A stretch of 64,000 nt of DNA from assembly GCA_963978545.1 (NCBI GenBank), contig OZ021727.1, positions 13,519,243 through 13,583,242 on the forward strand. Reading direction: 5' to 3'. A model generated the notes under the pieces. It did not search any database and was not told where the DNA came from. It saw only the letters and a list, made by a program, of their open reading frames with translations. The position numbers were made by a program, and so were the translations under genes. Shown in pieces: positions 13,500-26,365 of the stretch. Position 1 is the first letter of the stretch; each line of letters opens with the position of its first letter. Origin of the DNA: Linyphia triangularis. Taxonomy: Eukaryota > Arthropoda > Arachnida > Araneae > Linyphiidae.

Positions 13500-13847
13500 C
13501 TAAGAGGAAGGAACAAAATTCAGGGAAAAAAGTTCCCGGATAGATTTCTAAAAGAATTCCTGATTTTACGGCAAACTTCTTTTCAAATTTCCTCAACTTC
13601 TCGAGATGTGTATTCATACAGAACATGTATGCTAAGGAAATGCCCATTTTTTAAAAATAGTTTTGCGGGAATGAAAAGTTAAAATTGATCCGTAACATTA
13701 AACTTCTAATGATTACCACCACAATTTTTCCGATAAATTGCGCAAAATACGGATGAACCAAGAAACGTCCCTCCAGAACAAAGACATTTTCCCTGATTTT
13801 CGTGAAAATTTTAAAAAGTCACTGACATTTTGTGGAGTGGCCACTCA
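13500..13847. mobile_element. hAT-like MITE, degraded copy (GTGGCCAC family)
   Basis: The interior follows the 11052 copy, including the ATTCCGTAACATTAAA-like block and TTCCCTGA motifs. The right end is GTGGAGTGGCCACTC. The left terminal repeat has been lost or changed. No target-site duplication is visible. Confidence 0.55.
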
Positions 13848-15004
13848 GTTCTTGGCTAATGGGAAAAAAGGTGGCAAAGAGATTCTTTTACTTGGAATAG
13901 TGTAGAGAAGAAAGGGAAGATGTTGCAGTCATCAGGTAATAACTATAATTTTGCTTTAAAAAAAAAAATCGTTTACAGTAGACAAACAAGTTAATGACAA
14001 TTACTCTCGCAAAGCACAAATTCCGCCTTCTACTCTAACCACGAGTCCACAATGCTCTTCAACGATCTGAAGCTGACCAGACACTACGGATTAACAGATA
14101 AATAACGTCTCCAAAACAAAATTTACAATTAAAATTTGTAGGGAATTAACATCTTCAAATTATGACTCACCAAAACATCCTGGTACATGACCGCTTAAAA
14201 AAAAACGAAAACACATCTCCCAGAGAATCAAAATTTGTGTAAGAAAACTCAGCCATAAACGCTCTCGTGCTTCCGTTGTTGGGTCCTGAAAGCGAACACG
14301 TTCCGAAAACAAAATAAGTTTATTTATTTTTTTAAAAAAGAGCAAAAGAAAGAAGAAGAAAAAAAGAGTCGCGGAGGAACACTTTCGTTTTGAACTTGAC
14401 CAGAAAAAGAGCTTTAGTGCTGAGTCAAGTGGAGATTAGTCATTTGGGTTCCATTTCGCTTTTTCTGGTTCGTGCGTTCGAGTGCTTATTTTGTTCGGTA
14501 TTAGTCAGGATTGGGTTAAGTTATAAGGCGGGTTGTTCAACTCGACAATGTTCATCTCTGCTGACTCTGTTAACAGGCTCAGGGTTGAGTCATTGGGGAT
14601 CCTTTTTGGCAGAGAGACAGTTTTACTTTCTGGGAACATGCTTGCATAAGCATATAGCTTGGAAAACAAAATTCTTTTTTCGTGTTAATAGGTTTCCCCC
14701 TCGGGACTTGAAGAGTCTTACGTCGTATGACTGTTTCTCCGGCAACCAAACTGCCTCAAAGTAATATTGACAAAGTCACAAATAAATTATTAAAATATAT
14801 AAGGGAAAACACTGCATTTCTCGAGATTACAAAAAAAAAAACAGATCATTGGAAATTTTACCAGACGAACAAAACAAGTTAAAACATTAGAAATGAATTA
14901 AAATTCGCACGATCTCTGTTCCCTTTTTTCAAATAACATTGAATTCTTAAAACAAGCTATGTAACTGAAAATCGACACTTCGGAAAAGGTCCTCCAAGTC
15001 TTGA

Positions 15005-15394
15005 AGCAAGATTGTCAAACAAATTCTATTGGTTTGGAATCTTATGGAAGTGGTATGTTTAGAAGATGCATCACGACTTGGCGATGAAACAATACATTTT
15101 TTTTATTCTATATCAAATTGTCTTTCATGCGCAATCAGCTCCTTAAATTTACAAGGGAAGCCGCGAGCTTTGTTCCACTTACGAATGCATAAAATATATG
15201 AAATCCTACGACCTCAACAAATAAATGAATTCCTTTACACACCTTTTATATTCGCTGAACTAGTTAGGAGGGATTTTCAGTATGACCTTTTCCCATACGT
15301 AATATTACATTATTGGCTGAATATTGCTTACCACCAACCTTTATATCTGCAGAAATATTACTTTAAAACTGATGCATTTTTATGCCAGGTATGA
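15005..15394 (+). CDS. unrecognised open frame of about 129 codons
   Basis: This is one of the longest frames in the window lying outside a recognised repeat. The frame is open from 15005 and closes at 15394. There is no ATG near its start; the first in-frame ATG is at 15041. The translation is protein-like, with charged and aromatic residues spread evenly, for example HLRMHKIYEILRPQQINEFL and then FAELVRRDFQYDLFPYVILH. An AATAAA at 15498 lies about 100 bp after the stop. I do not recognise the family. It could be a terminal exon, a domesticated or dying element, or chance. An overlapping second frame (14968-15085) is also open, which could mean an old frameshift. Confidence 0.3.
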   Translation, partial: SKIVKQILLVWNLMEVVCLEDASRLGDETIHFFYSISNCLSCAISSLNLQGKPRALFHLRMHKIYEILRPQQINEFLYTPFIFAELVRRDFQYDLFPYVILHYWLNIAYHQPLYLQKYYFKTDAFLCQV

Positions 15395-15497
15395 CAAAAC
15401 ATCACTATAAAACTTTAAGGGAAAACTTGAGGTTCTTTTATTTTTAATTATATTACAAGTTTTTATCCAGTTTACAAAAACATTTTAATGTATACTT

Positions 15498-15503
15498 AAT
15501 AAA
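15498..15503 (+). terminator. possible polyadenylation signal
   Basis: AATAAA about 100 bp downstream of the unrecognised 15005-15394 frame. In AT-rich DNA this hexamer is common, so it is weak support. Confidence 0.25.
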
Positions 15504-15849
15504 AACATCAAGTTATTTTCCCTTCAAATTTTTGTTGATGTTCTTTTATTATTGTTGTAATACCTGGTTTTTAAAATGAGCTTTAAGGCAATAATTCAGC
15601 AGTATTTGTGGCTAAAAAAAAAAAGCATTAAGTATGGGGATGATAGACAAGTTGACGATCCTTCTATATCTTTAACACATGTGGGTGGTTGGTTTAATAT
15701 TTCTAGCAGAAGGGGCTATACTGCACAGAACAAATTGGTGCACATAGTTAAAATTTAAATAAAGTATAGTAAAGATAAAATTTATATAAAAGTAAAAGAT
15801 GAAATGTGTTGGCGTTTTTTGGAGAGCGGGTAGGGGGGAGATCTGACTC

Positions 15850-15882
15850 GCGGTCTGCCAGACCGCATAGAGCAGCTAAAGG
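15850..15882. mobile_element. end fragment of CCTTTAACTGCTG MITE family with palindrome
   Basis: A 17-nt palindrome, GCGGTCTGCCAGACCGC (15850-15866), is followed by AGCAGCTAAAGG and then TTAA (15883-15886). The same layout (GCGGTCTG near the end, then AGCAGTTAAAGG and TTAA) marks the right end of the copy at 37494-37716. The left end of this copy was not located. Confidence 0.5.
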
Positions 15883-17197
15883 TTAAACGAATGTCAACAA
15901 ATCTGCTTACACTACAATTTGCACAACACAACAACAGATTACTAGAAAATTGCCTTGATTTTTGAAGTAATTAAGCACTGTCCACCGTTGCGGATCGGAA
16001 TTAGAACTGCCAAACCCCACATCACTAGATGTTCCTCCAGATGTGTTGACCTTTATTTCAAGTAATAAAATACTACGACTTAAGTAACACGCGATGTTAC
16101 AATGAAAATGAAAGCTCACATGAATCATGCGACCTTCAATGAACCAGAAAGCTTCACTTGGCCTTGGCGATTCTACAACTTTCCACGACGATTTTTATTT
16201 CGTTGCAGATTGCAGCTAAGTACAATTAAGATTGTCTCAGTTTACCTCAACAAAACATCACAAGTTCAGGTAGTGGGACCCTCCAAGCGCGTTTACCAGG
16301 GAAGAGGATATCTCTAAATTTTTCTGTTCGCTATTAGAACGCAAAATTCAAAAGATTTTTTTTTGTTTTGTTTTGTTTTGTTTAAAATGTTAAATTTAAA
16401 ACGTTTTTAAATTTTTAAAACATACGTAGAAAAAATATCTGTCATTTGGCATTAATAACAAAAGGATTTTTTTTTTTACTTATCGTTTCATACTCCCAAA
16501 AAGATCACTAACAACGTCCCTGGTGGGGTCAAAATGATGTGTAAAAGCAACACCAGGCCTTCCTTCCACCCACACCCCTCTCGATCGCTGACAAAAGCAG
16601 CCCTTTTTATTTCCAACCGCCAAAAAAAAATCAAAAAATCAAGCATATTTTTTCCAGAAAGCTCCATTACAATGTCAATTCCACCCGACAATCGAACTTT
16701 TACCGATACCTTCTAATCTCATTCGATATCGAAGCTCAAACATGTCATCAATTTTCCGCCGCCGCTACCCAAGAGAGATAACACAAGGCCGGCAAAAACC
16801 AAACGGGGCTCCGACTTTCAGTCTAGTAGAAACTACCTTCAGCAAGGCAACAACATCAATAATAATAAAAAAAACAATACAAATAATAGAAAAGCGGCAT
16901 TATTTCCGCAAGCAGTCTCCCTTGTTACTTACGACGAGAATGAGTCATCCCTCCGCACAACTGCGGCGTTATGCAATTAGATGAATGCTCTGTTGGTTCT
17001 GCTGTGTCCAGATGCAAGAATCTCATCTGTGACGCGTGGGAATTTTTGCTTCCCACTGAACAAATAGAAGTTGACAAGGCGAAAACAATACGCAAACAAA
17101 ACTTGTGTGCTTTTCGCGATCGGATGGGGATTTGAAATGAATCACGGATTTAGAGTAGTGGAATTGAGTTTTTTTCTGTCGGAGAGTGGATTTTTAA

Positions 17198-17472
17198 CAC
17201 TAGAAAGACTAAAACTTTGTACATACCTATATTGCCCAAAAGCAGTCAAAATGACTGTATTGTGAAAGAATAACTAATATGTAAAGAAATTTGTTTAACA
17301 CATATATATACCAGAAATGAAGGAGGGGGTGGTAACTACAATTATTAATAAAAGCATTAATATGTTGTATAAAAAGTCACAAAATTCTAAGAAATTGTGT
17401 CATTATATACATAAATGTTTTTCTAATTGAAATTAAAAAGCAGTCAAAACGACTTCCTTTGGCAATCTAGTG
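17198..17472. mobile_element. piggyBac-type MITE flanked by TTAA
   Basis: The element starts CACTAGAAAGAC and ends with the complement of CACTAGATTGCC, with TTAA directly outside each end (17194-17197 and 17473-17476). The termini resemble the known piggyBac end (TTAACCCTAGAAAG). AAGCAGTCAAAATGACT and AAGCAGTCAAAACGACT lie inside. At 275 bp without a frame it is non-autonomous. Confidence 0.7.
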
Positions 17473-18079
17473 TTAATCTAAGTTATCAAGGCAAGAACCA
17501 ACCATCTGATTAAGAATTATCTGAAGAGCAAATTTTGTCTTGATTGATAAGAGCAGCGTGCCAAGTGGCAAATTGAATGATATACGTCGCAGAAGGGTTT
17601 GTTTTAGCCCTGTGTATTAGGCCTGCACATTGTTTAAATTATCTTTACATGAAAACTCTGAGAGAAAAGTTACTAATAAATATTAGCGCCTCAATGCCCA
17701 TTTACGAAATTATCGTATAAAATATTTTACGGGTAGCACCTAAATGGCGAATCAAAATAATAAATCAACAGTGTACCACTGAGAAAAGATAATGTCCAAA
17801 AGCTAGCATTTTCAACGTCCAAAAAAATCTTCCACTGGTGTGGTTTCTTGGATCAATGGCCGATTATCATAACGTTACAAATTGACAAAATCAACGTCAC
17901 TGATCCCATTTCATATAAAGCTCTATATGCTTTACTGGACAACTAAAAAAATATCTCCTTTTCTGACACTAATTCTTTTTCTAACAAGGCACAGATTTTT
18001 TACCGTAAACTGTTCCGTTTTTTAACTTCGGGTACAGAACACTAGAGTAGCATTTCTATAACTGAATACACGTTTCTGC

Positions 18080-18965
18080 AAAACTTGGAAACGATTCTAG
18101 GGGGCTCAGTAATTAAAAATTTCAGGAACATTTTAAAAATAATTCCAAAAAATTTTAGGGTTAATTCTAAAAACTTTACGGATAATTCCAAAACTTTTAT
18201 GGGCAATTCTAGAAAGTATCGGGATATTTCTTTTAAAGCTAACATAGGCTCTAAACACAGACATTCTTTCCAAAGCATGTTTCAATACCGGCAAAAATCT
18301 GCCAATTTTCACAAAAAAACTTACAAAAATTATTTATAATTTTCAAAATTTTCAAACTTGGAAACGATTCCAGGGGGCGCAGTGATTAAAAATTTCAGGA
18401 ACATTTAAAAAATAATTCCCAAAAATTTTAGGGTTAATTCCAAAAATTTTAAGGTTCATTCTAAAAACTTTACGGATGATTCCAAAACTTTTATGGGCAA
18501 TTCTAGAAAGTATCGGGATATTTCTTTTAAAGCTAACATAGGCTCTAAACACAGGCATTCTTTCCAAAGCATGTTTCAATACCGGCAAAAATCTGCCAAT
18601 TTTCACAAAAAAACTTACAAAAATTATTTATAATTTTAAAAATTTTCAAACTTGGAAACGATTCCAGGGGGCGCAGTGATTAAAAATTTCAGGAACATTT
18701 AAAAAATAATTCCCAAAAATTTTAGGGTTAATTCCAAAAATTTTAGGGTTAATTCCAAAAATTTTAAGGTTCATTCTAAAAACTTAACGGATGATTCCAA
18801 AACTTTTATGGGCAATTCTAGAAAGTATCGGGATATTTCTTTTAAAGCTAACATAGGCTCTAAACACAGGCATTCTTTTCAAAGCTTGTTTCAATACAGC
18901 AAAAATCTGCCAATTTTCAACAAAAAAAAATTAATAATTAAAATTTCGGAAAAAATTTACACCTC
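18080..18965. repeat. three-copy tandem array, 273-294 bp units with 21-bp subunits
   Basis: Units begin at 18081, 18354 and 18648 with AAACTTGGAAACGATTC and share the whole sequence. The lengthening between units comes from extra 21-bp subunits of the type TTAATTCCAAAAATTTTAGGG: each successive unit has about one more. Open frames across the units (for example 18085-18339) are by-products of a period divisible by three, not genes. A related inverted segment lies at 44590-44760. Confidence 0.9.
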
Positions 18966-19534
18966 TGGAGGAAAATCGGAGAATTTTCGAGATTTTTAAT
19001 TTTTGTAAGAATCATCCAAAAATTCAAGTACAGCTTTAGAATGAAACAAAAGTTTAAGGAATATTAGGAATTTTAGGGCGAAAGTGACCCCTGCGATTCC
19101 GATCAGAATCTGTTTTCCAAGAATAACATAAAACACAACATAAATCCCTTTCGACATAAAAAAAAAAAAATCCCTCACCATCAAACAAGAACTACTGGAA
19201 GCCTTGTCAGTGACCAATCTCACAGTACAGAAAAGGGTACTTCAAACGTAAGTATTCCTTGGAAAGCCAGGAAGTTAGTTCTCTCTCAACAGGAAGTCAA
19301 CAGAGAGAAGGAAAGTGGAGTCCCAAGATGAGTCATGGAGAAAAGGGAGCCTGTTGGACTTGAGGCTGTTTTATCGGTGGGAGGCATCTGGATACTTGAT
19401 ACGGGTGACTCATGTTCAGGGTAGTCAAGATTACGATCCCTCAAAATATGCTGTGTCTTAAATCGGAAAATTTATAATATTTTTACTTGACTGCCATTGC
19501 AGACACAAGTTTTTATTTGATTTGAAACGCTATT

Positions 19535-19925
19535 CAGGGTGACCACAAAATTCAGGAAAAAAAATTTCCTTGAAAATTTTCTAAGAAATTAATTAATTTT
19601 ATGGCAAACTTTTTTTTTTTTTTTTTCCAAATTTCCCCAACTTTCCCAGATATGTAGACACTCTGATTAAATAGAACATGTATGCTAGAGAGATAACAAG
19701 CCAATTTAGAAAGAAAAAAAAAGTGTTGCCAGTAATGAAAAGTTAAAAATTATTCCGTAACTTTAAACTTCTAGGGATTACCACCACAATTCTCGGGGTA
19801 AATGGTGCTAAAATGAGGATGAAAGGGGACATATACCTTCAGAACAAAGAAAATATCCCTAATTTTCAGGAAATTTTTAAAAAATTCCCTGGCATTTTCC
19901 TGATTTCCAGGTTTTGTGGCCACTG
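19535..19925. mobile_element. hAT-like MITE (GTGGCCAC family)
   Basis: The ends are CAGGGTGACCACAAAATT and GGTTTTGTGGCCACTG. The flanks CTATT (19530-19534) and TTATT (19926-19930) match at four of five bases, as expected for a decayed 5-bp duplication. The interior follows the 11052 copy. Confidence 0.7.
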
Positions 19926-20425
19926 TTATTATGTATTTTGTTAATTCTCTATCCTGCCTTTTGGAACAGATCTCTAAAAATTCTTTGAAGACTTGTAAAA
20001 TAAAAATCAGTTTTTTTTTTGTTTTTTTTTTAAATAATAGATGGATTTATTACAAAAGACAAAAAAGTTTATCTCCTTCTAAGAAACTATGCAATGGATC
20101 TGAAACTTTATTGCAATTTAGTGCAGAGTGCTGTCATGTAAGAAAAATACATTGGTGTGATTTTAAAGTGACAGAGTTGACTTTATTTTATATATACTTA
20201 TCAGGGGAACTTAAGAAAAAGAGAGCAAAGGGGTTAACTTAAAAATAATAATAAAACTTAATTCTATTTTTTCAAATATTTTATTTAGATTCAGAAATTT
20301 TCTTGAAGTTCCATTTGAACAATAAATAAGCAGATGGTATTTCCCACATGCCAATTTTGATCCCAATGGTATAAAATGTATTTTTAATGTTTTTTTCAAG
20401 ATAACATCAATACACCACACTAAGA

Positions 20426-23400
20426 TTTAAAAAAGCCAAATTGAAGAGAAATACCCCTTTTAGAATAGCATTAATAACACAATTATTTATTTAGTTTTCT
20501 TGACTCTAAAATTCTTAGTCTTAGATTAGGATGAAATAAACATAAAACATAGAGGAAATAAATATACGTTGGAAAATAAAAAAGATCCAACAAATATTTT
20601 AAAATCATTGGAAGAGAGTTCAGTACAAATGAGTCATAAAGTAAAATCGAATGTCATTGCTAGATTTGAAAAGAAAACAGAAAATTGATTAGATACCTTA
20701 TCTATAAGAATGATAACCAGAGAAGTAACCTATGAATAATTTAAAGGTGGTATGTATTGCACACAACAAATGCAATTCAGGGAGTTTCTTTGGGGACGAA
20801 AGATAATAGAATAACACTTTTATATGTCTTCAGATAAAAAATATATATTATTTTAAGATCTGCACCACACATGCACAGATTACGACAAGAGAATTTAATT
20901 TTGAATATTCTTGAATAGGAACAATTTCAATTATTTTGCGTTAACACACAATACATAAAAAATGTATTATAACATTTAGTGAATTTTACGAAATGAAAAT
21001 AATTAAATACTATTTAAGTGCTACTAATCTAATACTGCTATATACTGGTTCTTATAATATATTGCTTTTTTACTGTATTTTCAATTCAGCATGGAATTGC
21101 TCTTAAAATAACACCCTTTTTTGCTTTATTAGTGAGTTAAATGAAAAATAAATTGATTTAAATTTTGTGGTTGGTCGAATTAGACTTTTCATGATGCAAA
21201 AGTTAACATTGCAAGATATCACATTGTAGCAAAAAGAGATGGAATACCAGGAGAACTCCAAATATCAAGAAAACAGCTTCTAGGAAGTATTTCAATGAGA
21301 AACTGCCTTGAATTTGTGTTTCAAATGGAGAGAGCTTATTAGCATGATTTAGCTATATAATCAAGATGTGGTACTTTAAAACGAAGAGCAGGCACGCAAA
21401 ACTGAACTTGTCCCATAACTAAGTTCTTACAGGAAAAGTCAAAATAAACTTTTATACGTTGTATAGGTATTGCATTTTGAATACAAGCATTTTAAGGGTC
21501 CCTTTGATTAAAAATATATTTAAATAGGCAAATAAAGGTGAGTTTCGGGAAGCCAAAAATCTATTTTTTTTTTACATTGTTGACTAACTTGGTTTTAAGT
21601 GCTGACACCCTCAGGAAAATTACTTAAGCCCTGCTTATTTAGGGAAAGTACTTCGTAAAGTGGCCTTACTCTCGCAGAGTAAACGCACAAAGGTGGTGAG
21701 AAGAGTAAAATGGATACACACATGTGCATAAAACTCTACCAACTTTTTCTTCCAGCCAATCCCTATCAACCAGTTTGGCACCATCTGGTGGTATTAAACG
21801 ATTACAAATATATTAACTATATTAAGTAATAGGTACTTTTTTATTGTTAAAATTAAATTGTCCAAGGAAAAATTAATGGATTAGTCAATTTTTAACATGA
21901 ATATGAAAGTAAAATGTCAGTATTTACCTTAATTTCAATAATTGTAACTCGTGACAAGCAATGAAAGCAAAAAAATTGTTAGCGAAAGAAAAATAAGAAT
22001 TTATCGGAAAAATGAAGAGAAAGTGAATTTTACTTTCATTTCAATGAAGCTAGTAGCACAAACACTAATACTTCTTGAGGAAAAGACATTTTCATTAAAC
22101 TCTATATATATATATAAAAAAAAAAATTAAGTTATTTTTATTTTCAAAAAAAGGAAAAGTATGATGTTGAAAACACAACACAAAACTAAAAATGTAAAGA
22201 GTTTCTAGTGTTATGTTTTACGATCAGTGGTAGTGATTAGATGGGAGTCAACCTTTCCACTTTTCGAACTTCGTGCTTTTGATAGTAATGTATTTTCAAA
22301 GTCTTGTTTTAATAACTTTTTGACACTTTTTTTTTGCTATTCACTTGCTGTGAATGTACTTATTGATATATATGACAAACCAGATGAGGCCTAGAGCAGT
22401 TTTCATATTGTGCAATAAATTTAATATTTTGATTAAGGTAAATATGGTTATATAGATGGTTAAGGTAAATTTCAAATGACTATGACACGTGGGAGAGGGT
22501 ATAGATTTCAATTACTCCAGGCCTCAACGAAAGAAAATTTGGAAAATGAGTTATATTACTGTTAAAAAGTGGCAACAGAGTACAGTAGATAATCCAAAAT
22601 ACATTCGGAAATCCTTGAAAGTTCAGAGACTAATAATCTACACCACACTTAAATTAAGTGCATAAGGCGAAACAGTTTTCTTGAATTGCTTATTTCACTA
22701 ATTTTTTCACAATTCGATTTTATAACAAAGTAGTTTAGAATATAACCGAGACTTTAGAGAAACCAGTTTGGCAAAGGCCAGAATAGTTCGAGTTTTGTTA
22801 TAAGAATTTAGGTATATACCTATACAAGTAGAAATAAAGTATATAACCATTTAGAAGTTAAACCAGAGTTAAATTAGTTTATTCTAAAATCGGGTTTCAA
22901 ATGTAACACTATATTCAAACAACAATTGCCATCCCTTTAAATTTTCCATCTACAATCAACATTTTCTGGTTATTAAATTGGACACTGTAAAAAACCAAAA
23001 AGCACATACTAGAACAAATTGATATAAAAAAAAATAGTTATTTTTTAAATGAAGTCGCAAAATTCCTGAAGTGATTCTTCGAAAGTGTCTACAATGCACC
23101 TGTACACAGAACCATCTTTAAATATAAATTAATTTAGTGTGATACTTCTAAACATTGAGGTAGTTACACAGTATTAGATTTGTTTAGTTAATTAAAAAAA
23201 TTGGGAAAATATAGAGTTTAGAAATAAAGAATAGTTGTATCAAAATCATTCAGTTAATTGAATTGATAATGGTGTAATGTAATTGAAACGTTGGCATGAA
23301 CTCCTAAATGCAAAAAAAAATCCTTGTTGAAAATTTAATTATTTTATTAAGCTTTCATACAGCAAAAAAGAAAATGTCCTTAAATTTTTACCTTTGCTAG

Positions 23401-24500
23401 AATATTTACCAATTCATGTTATACCCAGTAACCCTCCATTTTTTTTAATACAAAAACTATTCAGGGGGAAAAGAAGTTTGTGATGATTTCAAAAACACTA
23501 TATAACATCTTAACAAAGCATGAATTATATAAACAATTTAATTTATTGACTTTTTAATCCAACACTTTTAAAGAATATTGCAATGGATTGACTAGAAAGC
23601 ATTTTCGACGTTATTTTAAAAGCTGGATTCAGCAACAGAAAAACAATTTAAAAGTAGAAATTTTTAAGGAATATTTGGCGCCAAAAAATAATTAACAAAA
23701 TATTTAGTATAAATCAAATAACGTCTTCAGTAGCCAACTGGCGATGGTAGTGTATTCTAAAATTCAACAAAAGTTTTGAAATCAAACAATTATTTCATTA
23801 TCAGAAAACAATTCAGTAAATTGTGGTAAATTATTTTCAGAGCATCAGGTTGAATAAAACTGAAATCTTAAAGCAAAACATCAAGCAAAAAAAATTTCAT
23901 AAGTTTCTAACACTTGAATAAAACCGCTTCGAAAAGAGTTTCAATCGGGAAAAATTCCTGAACTAACATATTGTAATTGCGATACAAAATTTTAATGTAT
24001 CATTTTGCAGAACATACAAAATAAAACACGACGAAAACAAGTTAAAAAAAAACAGAATAAAAAAAATTTCATGCACACAAAAAAAATCGCCAACTTTCAA
24101 AATCGTAAAATGTAAATAACTCACCTGGCATTCACACAGATGTGTCATTCAGGGCATACCCATAGACCGAACATCGCATGTTGAAGTATTTTAATAAGTT
24201 CAGGTGTTTGATGGATGTTTAGTTCCTCAATTATAAACAGTTTTCAAGCGAAACCTTCATCAACTGACTTTCCATAAGCATAAAAGACTGTAGTCTAACT
24301 TAGAAGACTTTCTAATTTTAAAGGGTAAACGTTGAAGTTTGTAGTAAGTCAACTCATGCTGGATCCCATAAACGTAATTTCGTTGATGGCATGACGTCAA
24401 AAACGAAGATCTCAGGGTTGCAAAAGAACCGAGTTTCCCCATCTCGCCAAAGTGCGCCAATGCTCCGATTGAATCGCCAAGGAAAGTGGAAGAGGAGCGA
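20426..24500. other. AT-rich stretch with nothing recognised
   Basis: About 4 kb with few long open frames, no splice-bounded exon, and no clear terminal repeats. It holds poly-A, poly-T and TA tracts (for example near 22100). It is probably intergenic or intronic. Confidence 0.5.
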
Positions 24501-24508
24501 AAAGACAA

Positions 24509-25061
24509 ACTAGGGGTGTGGGACATCGCACAACTTTCAATTACACTATAATATTGGCCATTGCATTTGAATTTATGGAGTTATTTGCCGTTTTCATATT
24601 TTCACTCATTTAAATAAAAATGTCCAGTTTGGTGATATTTTTGGCAATAATGTTTACATGGGACGACAGAAAAAAATCAATCGTTGATATACGGTGCTCA
24701 AGGGCAAAGAACTCTCTGTCGATGACATTCGTTTTTCAACTTTTTTACGGGAATTTCGGAGGTGGGGATGTTTAGAATGCCTTAAGAGGCATTACCACAG
24801 CGATTTTTATCAAAATCGTTTGAGCTGTTTCTTAGCAATCATTGAAACACTTGATTTTTTTCAATGGCAGCTATCTTATGCCCATGCGCGATTTTAAAGA
24901 AAACTTTAATGGTTATTCCCATGGCCACCATCAACCCGCACACCGAATTTGAACATCGTAGGTCAATTTCTTCTGGAGTTATGCTGACCACAGACATACA
25001 GACAGGTATTTTTTCGAGACAACTTTTTTGAAATCGGGATGTTCCAAAACGTGGAGATATG

Positions 25062-25093
<32 letters not shown>

Positions 25094-25170
25094 GATTGAA
25101 TGTTATACTTTCATTGCCCTATGTAATGAAAGATACATATGGGTAATTGAAAATAAAAAATACCTTTTCA
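24509..25170 (+). repeat. dispersed repeat family D, longest copy
   Basis: It starts ACTAGGGGTGTGGGACATCG and contains GGAATTTCGGAGGTGGGGAT, GAGGCATTACCACAGCGATT and CATGGCCACCATCAACCCG, all shared with copies at 29190, 58640 and 60073/61141, and in reverse at 27690. Its first 45 bp recur in direct orientation at 25171-25208. A poly-T run of 32 or more lies near its end. No coding frame is intact, so the class is unknown. Confidence 0.7.
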
Positions 25171-25425
25171 ACTAGAGGTGCATCGCACAACTTTTAATTA
25201 CACAATAATTTTGAGAGCGGTGCAGATCAGTGGCTGCTTGTGTACTACAGCCAATGCAGCCGAGTTGCAGCTAAACTTATTAGTTCAAAACAAAAATTAT
25301 ATATTTCACAATTTTCTAAAATGAAAATCCAATTTCTAAGGCAAGTGTAAAAAAAATCCAATAGAAAAAGAATAGATATCATCCCAAAAAAAAAAACTTA
25401 ACTTTGTATAAAAAAAAAAACGCCA

Positions 25426-25800
25426 AGTCAGCCAGAAAAAGTTATGAAATCTAATATTTGCCGAAAAGCGGCAGTGTTTAGTTTCTTTTGGGTACTTGTA
25501 CACAAAGAACTAAATTCTGATTATTAGGGGTGGGGTCGGGGAATAACCATAGGCAATCAGAACTTGGCAGGCTACAAATATTTCTGATTAATCTCATTTC
25601 ATTTGCTTCAGCTACTTTGCACCCATTGCACTGAATTGAGATTAATTCTATAAAAACTCTAGCATGCCAAATAGTGGTTGCCTATGGTTATTCCCCCTAA
25701 TAATCACAATTTAGTTCATTGCGTACAAGTACCTCGAAGACACTAAACGCGGCCGGCAAACATTAGATTACATAACTTTTTCTGGCTGACGGCGGAGTTT
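25426..25800. mobile_element. foldback element, arms about 140 bp
   Basis: The left arm (25426-25565) and right arm (25660-25800) are inverted copies. Both carry GTCAGCCAGAAAAAGTTATG, TACTTGTAC and GATTATTAGGGG...GAATAACCATAGGCAA on their respective strands. The spacer is about 95 bp. There is no coding frame. Confidence 0.85.
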
Positions 25801-26059
25801 TTTATTACAACGTCTTACTTGTTTTTTTGAGAAGATATCAATAATTTTTGTAGAGTTTGCTAACTTAATTATCGTCGAGCCCTGCTTTCCATTTGAGAAT
25901 CCAGACTCAGCGTACTCGCGTTCAATTAATTAGTTAATTTTTATAATTTTCTAACTACGCCGTTTTGATAGTTCAACTTAAAGTATTAAAGTCAGTTCTT
26001 GAAAGTGAGCGAAAGGTGAATATCCGAAATCCATTGACCTGTTTTAATCAGTCATTACC

Positions 26060-26365
26060 CGGGCAAAAATTCTCAACTTCCGAGATCATTTAGGGGGGGG
26101 GGGGGTTCAGACCCTTTTACGCATTAATTCATACAAAAGATACTTCCTCTAATCAATCTGAGAGGAATAGAAAAGTATGGTCTGAATATATTATAGCGTT
26201 TAAGCTGTAGGCCAGGCTAAAATTCCCAAGCATCGGGATCATTTCCGGGGAGGGTACAAACCCTCCTACCCACCAAATCATACAAAAAGCACTTCCTCTA
26301 ATAAATCTGAGAAGAATAAAAAAAAATGGTCAAAATTTATCAAATAGTTTTGACTGTAGCCGTGG
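26060..26365 (+). repeat. diverged tandem duplication, period about 152 bp
   Basis: Two blocks share TCATACAAAA(A/G)(A/G)(T/C)ACTTCCTCTAAT, AATCTGAGA and a preceding GGGATCATTT-like start. The first contains a 13-base G run (26093-26105) where the second has GGGGAGGG. Confidence 0.65.

Larger units (their letters stand above)
11814..20637. promoter_or_regulatory. cluster of AP-1-type motifs
   Basis: TGAGTCA or TGACTCA occurs at 11814, 12920, 14163, 14421, 14586, 16941, 19329, 19406 and 20630. The extended palindrome ATGAGTCAT occurs at 12919, 16940, 19328 and 20629. From base composition I expect about one such 7-mer in a stretch this size. Several sit in segments that are not part of recognised repeats (14380-14770, 16740-17000, 19250-19430). 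Whether they are enhancers is inference. Confidence 0.3.

Noticed and set aside
18085..18999. Three related 63-84 codon frames
   Set aside because: They follow the 21-bp subunits of a tandem repeat (a multiple of three), not a gene family.
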